Shown piece by piece: positions 55,754-64,000 of a stretch of DNA of 64,000 nucleotides. Origin of the DNA: Thalassia testudinum (Eukaryota > Streptophyta > Magnoliopsida > Alismatales > Hydrocharitaceae). The notes beneath the pieces were generated by a model. That model searched no databases. It had not been told where the DNA came from and saw only the letters and a program-made list of their open reading frames with translations. Positions within the stretch are counted from its first letter, which is position 1, and every line of letters begins with the position of its first letter. Location of the stretch: the NCBI GenBank assembly GCA_037157565.1, contig JAZHRO010000003.1, positions 40,375,001 through 40,439,000 on the forward strand. Reading direction: 5' to 3'. Position numbers and translations under genes: made by a program.

Positions 55754-58700
55754 TGTTGCAGGGGATCTAGATAGGAGTTTAAAATGCTTCGTTGTAGTAT
55801 AATCTCCTAAATAGATCTCTCAACAACTAAAATTTATAACTAGAATATCTAAATGAAGTCTGAGGTCCAACACAGGGAACAAGTATTGCATTCACATGCT
55901 AATCTCAATTAAAATATAAATGAGCACACAAATAAGCCAAGAATAATGATATTCAATGAATAACTAATCTGTCACATTAAATATTCAATGAAGAACATGT
56001 GTATTTCAAGACTTTAAGAGACCACAAAGATATCTAAGAAAAGATGTTGGTGATTTAGATCACCAATTATTAGTCTAAGCACATATATAACAAATACTAA
56101 TTAATGCCAAATAAATGAATATTGATCAGATGTCTAGATATCAAGTCAGATGACTTAAATGTCACCTGATACAGTGCTTTTCCACTGATCTTCAGACTTT
56201 CTTCTTCTCTTTGCTCTTTCTTCTTCTTCCTCTTCTTCTTGTTCTTGTTCTTCTTCTTCTCTTCTGCTGCCTTTCCTCTTCCTTCAGGTCTTCTCATTTA
56301 GATCCTTCCCATGCATAAGGGAACTCACCTTCTCAGTGCCCAAGTGTCGCTCAAAGCCTTCAGGAGCAAAACCCTCCCCTCCCCCGCCCTCTCCTTCCTT
56401 CCTTCTTTTCTCTCTCAGAAATCCGGACCCTAGTTGGGTATTCGAGTATGCATAACCAGGTCCAGGGCTACATGCATGGGGCCGCAGTCGAGGAGTGATA
56501 GGCTTATGCAGGTCAGGTTTGTGCGGGTGAGTGGGGACCTCACCTCCAAGTGTCTAAGGCGATATGCCTAGAACACAAAAAACCATTATGCGGCTGCAAC
56601 GACTCCCAATCCCACGATGTTGGACTATCCCACAACCCTTTTCTCATATGAGCAGCAGCAGCTGGAGTGACTTCCAATTAAAGCTGAAGGAGTAGTCAAA
56701 GCTCCCAATTGACCACTGAGATGCATTCATAGAGGTCTCCCGTGCTGCCTAGGGGTCGAGTCTAGAGAAAATGTAGTGAAAGAACGCAAGGTGTGTCGGA
56801 GAACTCAAGGGAGGCGGCGGAGCTCTGGTTAGACCTGAAATAAAAGAATACGGCCTCTCGGCCATACAAAATAAGCTCAAAAGCTTGGTAAGGTTGAGGC
56901 GAGGGTGTTGGTGGTGGTGGCGTGCTGTGAGAGTGGTCGAAGATGGCTGATGAAGGCTGAGGTCGCATGAAGTGGGTTTGTTCGATGGGTGGTTTGGGAG
57001 GTCTAGAGAGTGAAATAGGTTAGGGCTTTTGATAGTGGATGGACGACGGATCTTTTGGGAGGTTTAGTGAGGTGTATGGAGGTATGTGGTGAGTGAATGA
57101 CCTCGTAGAAGAGGTGGTCAGAGCAGAGGAAGACGATGGTGAAAGAGAGAGTTTCACTTATTTATGATAGCAATAGAAGGATATGTCGTTGTAATTAATG
57201 TGGTGGAAATCTCTCAATCAAAGATTAACATAGATATGAATGTAAACCATGAAAAGGATGTCGTATCCACAGGGAGGAATAGATTAACAAGTTCACAAAA
57301 TATTTTTTTCCTTTGTACTTGTTCAATTACGTTTGCAATCAGTGTTCAAATCTGATGCAAAACAAGGCGAAAAGAAAGAACACATAATTACTTAGAAAAG
57401 TAGGGGTATGAATGTAATTTTCCTTTCATGAAATAACTTGTAATGGAATGTAACATAGTCATATTTCAAGACATGGAGCTTTCTCTTTTAGGTCATGTGA
57501 GTGCATGGATGTGATCTTATGCATTTATCAACGTCACAATTTAAGAGTTAAGTGCATGAAAGAAATACTATAACATGTAAGGGCATGCATGCAATTTCAC
57601 TCAAATATATTAATCCACTAAATAATGCAATAGGGTTTTTGGCAATGGAAAAATTGGTAAAATTTAATGTCACCAAAAATAGAGGAAATTTCCTCTCTCC
57701 TCTTTGCGCACGTAAAGGCTTGGTGGCCAACTGATCGAGGCTCGCTAGCGGTGCGTGGGAGAGAGGTGATCACGACGGTGGGGGAAGCATGGCCGGAGGT
57801 GGCAGGTGGTAGTCAACCGGAGAGCTTGATGCCGGCCGAGCTTGCTACAGGGGGCTGTTGCCGCTGCTACTGTCGAGTGCGCGCATGGCGGCCTACTGAC
57901 TATTGGTCACGTGAGGGGTGCGCTACGCAAGGCCACTGTTGGGCAGGCTGGAGGCTCACGCTGCTACTGCAGAGAAGCAGAGGAGGTAGAAGATGGAGAG
58001 GCATAGGCACGCCCTGCTGCATGCAAGAAGATGGAGGCGCGATGCGGTTTGCAGTGTGGGCATTGGTGGGGGTGGTGAGAGCATTGGAGGGGGCACTGTT
58101 GCGGGAGCGAGTGCAGGCAAGGGCACACAAGGGCGCTGGAGGGGGCGCATGAAGTAGGCTGTGCCTGCGGTGGAGCACAATGCGCACTGGTTGCACAGTG
58201 GATGCTATCCTCGATGGATGCCCCAAGCCCCTCCACCTCTTACTCTATATCTCCTCTCTTCCACCCTTCAAGGGATTTTCAAAATCCTTTTCTAAATATG
58301 GCTTCATTTGTTGAGGGAGGACTGCCGTAGGATGAGGGAGATGTTAAGGCATTTGTTGGGGAAAATTTATCCCCCCCTCCTTGTTCTTTTCCAACATCAT
58401 TCCTGCAACAACAAAACATAAAATAATTACATACTAAGTTATAAAATGCGATAAAATAGATAAAAACTCAAGTAATGATGCATGCACTTATTTAATGACC
58501 TAATGTGATTATTAACAAACATACTATGTTAGAATTGAAGTACTTAGGCATAACAATAGTCCATTAAAATGGACTCATCAGATGGCAAATGTTGGCATTG
58601 AGGGCTTCTTTTTGGTTTTTGGATAGGGAAAACTAACCAAGACACTAAAGGAATCTAACTACCTACTTTAAGGGATGAAAGGGATAGGAAGGATGCTAGG

Positions 58701-59909
58701 TATGGTGTGGCCGGTGCCGTGGATGGAAGGGCCTATGATGAGGGAGAACGACGAGCAAGAGAGGGGAAGACGACCCTCGCTGTTATTGCGAGTGGCGGAG
58801 GAGCTTGAGAAAGAGCAACCAGTCGGCTATGGTTTGTGATGGCCGACAAAGAATGTAGAATAAGGAGCTCACCGAAGCTTGTGGAGGGATTGGCCGGAGA
58901 GAGGAGAAGAAGGTGGAGAACCTGTCTAAACCAAGCTTAGGAGGTGAGGCTGTGCATGGCTTGGCTTTATAGAGATTCAGGGAGAGCTCTGGATCAAGAA
59001 GGAAGGATTCCATGGCTTGGGCTTGAAGGAAAAGAATTGACGATTCTCAAGCATTCGCATGAGCAATCTATGGAGACTTAGTGCTCCACAATGATCTCAG
59101 ATGATTCGTCTTCGTGTGAACATCAATCCCACCAATTTTGGTAAGATTTAATTGCAATTTGAGTAGGATTCAGGTCAGTCAAGGTTGCTTGGAGGTAGGG
59201 TTTGACCTCAATGGCAGTAAGGACCTTTTTGTTATGATGATGACAAAGTTGGGGGTTATTTACAAAGAAATTGAAAGTTAGGGACATGTGTGTGAGAGAA
59301 AATAATCAGATTAGACCAAAATGCAAACTCAGTCAAGATAACTCAGATTCTGCCCAAATTTTGGTACAAACCTAATTTTGACCCAAGGAATCTGATGGTG
59401 AACTCAAATTTAGGTTTTGACCCAGTTTAACTATGTAATTTAAGCTGAAACCCAAGTTATGGCAATTATCTATCTAAGACTATTTTAGGTCAAATTAGGT
59501 TCCAATGGTCAAATCAAAGGTACCAAACCTTAGGTAATATTTTTCTATGATTTTTGCAAGGTTTAGGTGAATTTTATCCTAACCAGAACCTCATTTAATT
59601 AAGCGATTCTATTTTTAAGGTTTTAGATGTCCATTAATTCTTGAAATGCGTGAAACCCATTTCTATTCTACACAAACCCACTTATTAGACATTTATGACC
59701 ATTTGACCTTTAATAAACTCCTGGGAAACCCAGTGATTGTTCTGCAATTAAGATACTATATTAAAACTATAGTTTTACCCCTATTTTAATGTTTATCTCT
59801 TTGAATGGATATGCAATGATTTTCGACTTTTTGGCAGTCAAGTAGGAGCATTTATCAATGGATTGTGACTAATTAAAGCTAGATATGGCTAATGATGACA
59901 TTATCATCA
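55754..59909 (-). repeat. 3' LTR of F, interrupted by solo LTR M
   Basis: Starts TGTTGCAGGGG, U5 block GGTCCAACACAGGGAAC near 55863, CTT-rich tract near 56205-56250, GATGTTGGACTATCC near 56616. It continues after M at 58586 and ends ..TTATCATCA. TATA (TCTATAAAG, minus) at 58965-58973. Divergence from A and B is considerable. ORFs inside are not genes. Confidence 0.85.
57135..58585 (-). repeat. M: solo LTR with TSD GATGG
   Basis: TGAAAGAGAG.. (57140) to ..GGACTCATCA (58580), 1441 bases, flanked by GATGG at 57135-57139 and 58581-58585. Taking it out restores continuity with the B LTR (near 20050 and 20150). GTATCCACAGGGAGG near 57267 is the U5 motif, giving minus orientation. The 57667-58152 ORF (161 codons) and its antisense ORFs lie in GC-rich LTR sequence and are not accepted as genes. 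Confidence 0.88.
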
Positions 59910-59947
59910 TACCCCCATGCCTAACTTTTGCTAGCACCTTTGCAAAA
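59910..59947 (-). other. Polypurine tract and hairpin of F
   Basis: Minus strand: TTTTGC / GCTAGCAAAA arms (59926-59947), then GTTAGGCATGGGGGTA against the LTR. The left arm has lost part of CTAG; otherwise as in C and J. Confidence 0.8.
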
Positions 59948-61209
59948 TCTTATGAAATGAACTTGAATTCTAGACCATGCTTTGATGTTCAAAGTCCTAA
60001 TTCTTTCTTCCTTTTTGAAATTAGGTCAGAATGGTAATAATAGGCCTAGAGGTACTCAAGTACCAACTAAGATCAGGACCTGACTAGCTTTAGCCTCAGT
60101 CTACCGCGAAGGTTTCTATGGCCCACAAAAACTATCCAAAGGTTTGTTTAACCCAACGGTTAAAGCACCCGTTCTTGTAACATGGTTAGTCAGGTTCAGT
60201 TTGTAGCGCATTTTTGTAAGAAAGAGGGATAGAAGAATTTTTGCATTTTTGGAGAGCTTTCTCTCTCTTTTCCTTTTCTTTATTTCTAGCTTCGGATTGG
60301 CTCAAAAACATGATCGGTATTGGATTCCTAGTTCCCACCATCAATCCTTGTAGGGTCCCTGGCAATCAATGCTTCTAGATAGCACCGCCCATGCCAACCC
60401 CTAGAGCCCTGGCTTTCGACACTTTGAGATAGTGCCACCCATGAAGTTCTATATCTAAATTCAGACCCTGGCAATCGACATTTCAGGATAATCCTACCCA
60501 TGGCACCTGAATCAGCAAAAGGTGCTCACATGCCTCCAATAGGATATTTAGATATCCTAGGAGACAAGCACCGAGGAGATGGTATGTTATTATTCATCTT
60601 TGAGGGGAATTTCCCACCTCTCCACATCGGGAACATGTCCAAATCAACTTATGTTGATAAGATGCCCCTAATCTAAGTAGCTTTTTTTACATAACAAAAT
60701 AAATGCTTTTGCATGAATTTCATTATTAAGCGCACTGAACTAGACTTGTGTGTCGATTAGGGTGCTTAGGTTACTGAGTCCCGCAAACCAGTGGTCAATT
60801 AACAAGGCCGAATAATCCCTAAGCCTTAGACCTAATATATTAGCAGATACATGAATGTTTAAGCCCAAAAACAAGCCCAAGAGGCCTAAGATTAGCACTC
60901 ATACTAATCTCTATGCCTCTCTATCATTTTAGGACTTAATTCTTTTCTTTTGATTAGGTCTGGAACTTTAACTAGATTTCATAATCATTTACTAATGACT
61001 ATCCCTTTTTTGTTTCAAATTGTATCTCCTTTTTGAAATTTAAATCACCTCCTCTTGTCCTCCTCAAGAATGATATGCAATTTAAGCTCACAAAATTTCC
61101 TCCCCTTTCTCCATCTTTTTTGGTTGTTTTTCAATTTTTTTATTTTTTAGATGAGTAATTTTGTGAGAACCCCTCAAAAACTTGATTTTTTATGTGTTTG
61201 CACTTAAAC
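59948..61209 (-). other. 3' internal region of F; no gene
   Basis: Non-coding. 60650-60970 matches the post-pol region of A (9390-9755, opposite strand), so this region is shared with the autonomous element. A tRNA-like stretch lies at 60141-60205 (see findings). Confidence 0.7.
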
Positions 61210-61500
61210 ACCCCCCCATGCCTAAGTTTTGCAATGTCCTCATTGTAAATGGTAGGGTATGAAATCAGTTGGGTTCAAGGATTAGAACATGGTCAATGGG
61301 TGGGTGAATGGGTCGGGATGACTATTACAGATGATTTCAAGCTTTGATACATGTACCAAAGGCGGAGTTGGTTGTTCTAAAACTCAACTTAGAAGTGCAA
61401 TAGACGTGAAGATCAAAAGGACAATCAGAAGGGTCCCAGGATTTTAGAATGACGGGTTGCCTCTCGTTAAGTGCTAAATTCAATGCCTTCAATCGAGCAG
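61210..61500 (-). other. Conserved post-ORF signals of F
   Basis: Sense order: TTGAAGGCATTGAATTTAGC with ACTTAACGAGAGGCAACCCG (61452-61500), then hairpin CAATG-AGGA-CATTG (61232-61245), then TTAGGCATGGGGGGGT (61210-61225). Confidence 0.75.
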
Positions 61501-63655
61501 AAAGTGGTCATGGAGGAGTGGTAAAATCAGCTAAGTTTTGTAAAATAAGCACCTTGATCAAAAGCTTGGTTGGTCCAACCAAGTGCTTGTTTAGATCAAC
61601 AAGCTGATGGTGCAGCCCAAACACAATCAGTCTGGTGGGTTGATGGATGTGAATTAATAGATGTGGAGCCCACCAGATACTGTGTGACTGAAAAGGATGT
61701 GGCAATGTGAATCGTAGGTTTGGCTGAATCGGATCAGCCTGGTCAGAGTAGGGATCCTCAAATGAAAAGGAGTCTATGGAGGATGTGAGATCCCTACGAG
61801 AGTGATCAGAGAAGGGTAGGACGTGATGTGCATTCTGATCAATGTTCGAATCTCGATCAAAAGATGGAGAAGAATCATATCTGACAGGATCATCAAGAGG
61901 AGAATCAGAAAAGAAATTGATTCCAATGGCGAGTTAGGGTTGGGATAGAATTTGAGAAGGTTCTGTATGTGGATTCTAAGAGGTGGCTTCCTTGAGAACT
62001 GTGTGTTGAGGGCTCCTCTAAAAAGGATTCAAAAGTTGGTTCATCTAGATAGTAGTCATAATACCCATCAAAATCAAAAGTAAATGTTTGGAAAGTGCTT
62101 ATAGGGTCATGGAAATCTAATTCAAGAAAAGATTTGAACTCTGGATTGTAAGCACTCTCCGCACTTACTATTTTTTTTCCTGAGGATCAAAAAGGAATGA
62201 TTCCATCTCAATCGAACCTGATTTTGAATCAATGATCTTGAGATCAGGGACCTCAGAGTCAGAGTCGAAGAACAGATCATGGATGCTGAGGTCATAAACC
62301 AGTTCATAGTCGTCAGGAAACAAAAGTTCTCCGAAATTGGAGCAAGATTCGAAATCATAGGAGAATTTATGAGAATCATGTTCTGAACCTAATTCCAGTT
62401 CAGAAATTCCACCCAAGAAAGGATCAAGATGTGTAGAATCAGCAACCTACTTGGATCTAACCTAATTTTAGATTCCGAGCTCAAAAAGGTGTCCCTAGTA
62501 GGTATATGCTCAGGTTCTTGGTTCTTAGGGCAGACCCACTTGATTCCCAACTCTTCCAACTCTTTGATTTTTGTATCATAAATCGGTGTGACTTTTGAAA
62601 TATCAATTTGTGTATCTGAGAAGGTTGGAGAGGTGTATTCATCAAATACAGGCCCTAAATCGTATTTCAAAATCGAAATCTATATTTCATCACATGGGGC
62701 CTCATACTCATCCCCATTAGGCTTAGATCTAGATCCTTGGTTAAAGGTAGGCATTGGGTCACTAAGATCTAGGTTGGGCTCTATAGGGATGTCAGAATCA
62801 TTCTCAAGAATCACCTTAACAGGATAAGGCTTGGGACTTACATTCTTGAGAAGTTTTCTTTTAAGCTCATTATCACAGGTATCGAGGAAATCTAAGCTCG
62901 ATGGACCAACTTCCTAGTTTCCTAGGGCCGATTCAGAATCGGGAACACCTGCAATTGGATCCTCCCAAGCCTCATCAAGATTAGGTATGTCAATTGTTAT
63001 GAAGTTTGAATCTGAATTCATTTGGGTTGGGGGTCCATAGCAAGTATGATAATCAAACCTGGGATATGGGAAATTAGGCTCATCACTAGAATTACTCCAA
63101 GATGTTTTGTTAACTTCTGACAAGTATTTTTTATCAATAGATATATATAAGCCTTTTAGCAATTCTCCCCATTTTTATAAAAAAATCTGTACTTCTTCCG
63201 GAACTGAAGGATTTGACCAATATTGCAGACAATCGTTGTTGTGGAATTTCACCAATTCAATGTGTTATGCTAAGAGATCATCTCGGGTAAAACCGTGGTT
63301 TAGTCGTACCCATATTATCTCCATACGATTCAAAATGTGGTCCATTGTTTTCTTAAATTTATCTTGAATGTCCCTTTTACAATATTCCTCGTGGTGCCCA
63401 TAAGCATCCTCAATCATCTTTCCTTTCATGCTCATTTAGGACTCAGGTTTCCTAAACAGTCTTCCCAGATTGCCAGGTTGCATTTTCAAATCAGGTGGTG
63501 GAATCAAGATGTAGAATCAAACTCAGGTTAGATTGAAATTGATCAGATCTGAAAGAGATTCCCAAGAAGATCTAATGAGGTCTCTTAAGTTAAAAACCTA
63601 ATGACCTTCCTTTGTATGTGCTCTATAGAAAAGATGAGGGACGAGATGTTATTTG
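61501..63655 (-). pseudogene. Broken acidic ORF of element F, unrecognised
   Basis: Open pieces 63162-62914, 62670-62389 and 62379-62122 lie in one frame, so they were once one ORF of several hundred codons; 62416-62168 overlaps in another frame and 61705-61508 in a third. Composition is acidic with many Ser, Asp, Pro and Tyr (PYPRFDYHTCYGPP, FDEYTSPTFSDTQIDIS), like the ORF of C. No protease, RT or integrase motif is found. It begins where similarity to the leader of B ends. Function unknown. Confidence 0.6.
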
Positions 63656-64000
63656 GACCCAACCAAGGCACCCAAAGATTTTTGGATGACTAAGGCTAGT
63701 TTGAGGCAGATGATACCTCTGAATCAGAAATTCACACACCTGAAAAATACCTGGGCAGCCAGGAAGGGAGAGCCTTGCAAAGACCCATACACGGTAGAGT
63801 GTCCCCACAGGTTATAGGGTTTCCCCCACTTGACCTTCCTTGTCACTGCAGTTCCAAGTAGACCGGAATGTATGAACTTAATACTTTAACTCTACCAATT
63901 TTAGCATAATTAATGCCTTGAATTTAACTTGATTAGAAGTTGATTTGATTTGTGACCTAATTTGCAGGTTGGTTGGCCCACAAAGTAGACCAACTTTACC
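63656..64000 (-). other. Leader of F, shared with B; no gene
   Basis: Matches 17740-18080 of B in the same orientation, including GGATGACTA.., CAGCCAG[AG][GA]AGGGAGAG, and CCACAGGTTA[TC]AGGGTTTCC. The window ends inside it. Confidence 0.8.

Larger units (their letters stand above)
55754..64000 (-). mobile_element. Element F: non-autonomous relative of A/B, extends past the window
   Basis: 3' LTR 55754-59909 (with solo LTR M inside), PPT, 3' region, broken acidic ORF, and a leader like that of B. GCACT at 55749-55753 would be one TSD copy. Minus M and its TSD, the LTR is 2710 bases, matching A (2662) and B (2739). No protease, RT or integrase motif is found in 59910-64000. Confidence 0.85.

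Noticed and set aside
57667..58152. 161-codon ORF with overlapping antisense ORFs
   Set aside because: Lies wholly in solo LTR M; GC-rich, low-complexity Gly/Ala/Arg composition with ORFs on both strands at once.

Overview
The window is a stretch of plant (angiosperm) nuclear DNA made almost entirely of nested LTR retrotransposons. I found no host gene, functional tRNA gene, rRNA gene or CRISPR array. The plant call rests on Athila-like Ty3/gypsy polyproteins (FMDD-type reverse transcriptase, gag TTRSGK motif), a primer-binding site matching the 3' end of plant tRNA-Asp, and Ty1/copia elements with a TGGTATCA-type primer-binding site. Elements are named A to M here. Their order was worked out from LTR ends (TG..CA), primer-binding sites (PBS), polypurine tracts (PPT), target-site duplications (TSD) and reading frames, all by eye.

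Layout, left to right: A (1-12446), Athila-like, with minus-oriented LTRs but a plus-oriented gag-pol between them. A sits in the integrase gene of B (12447-21395), an Athila-like element on the minus strand. B sits in the 3' tail of J (21396-24195, plus strand). Then comes the 3' end of a copia element H (24196-36587, plus). Its 3' LTR is split by the complete element C (25554-33299, minus, TSD GTAAG) and by the solo LTR K (34299-36579, TSD GCTAC). Next are L (about 36640-39033, a B-type LTR, minus) and D (39034-52544, plus), which carries a copia insertion E (41325-46558, minus). D's 3' LTR is interrupted by copia element G (52545-55753, plus). G is broken by F (55754 to beyond the window, minus), and F's LTR holds the solo LTR M (57140-58580, TSD GATGG).

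A and B are decayed autonomous elements with gag, protease, reverse transcriptase, RNase H and integrase. C, D, E and F lack reverse transcriptase and integrase and look non-autonomous. D keeps gag-protease and then has a long acidic extension. C and F carry a tyrosine- and acid-rich ORF with no domain I recognise. E keeps only gag.

A, C, D and F nevertheless share the same non-coding 3' elements. These are a stem-loop just after the ORF, a CAATG-(4 nt)-CATTG hairpin followed by a PPT-like TTAGGCATGGGGG, and (in C, D, F and J) a TTTTGCTAG/CTAGCAAAA hairpin directly before the real PPT. F also shares its leader with autonomous B. This suggests a common set of cis signals through which polymerase-less elements could be mobilised in trans by Athila-like partners. 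That set of signals, and the inverted body of A, are the most interesting things in the window.
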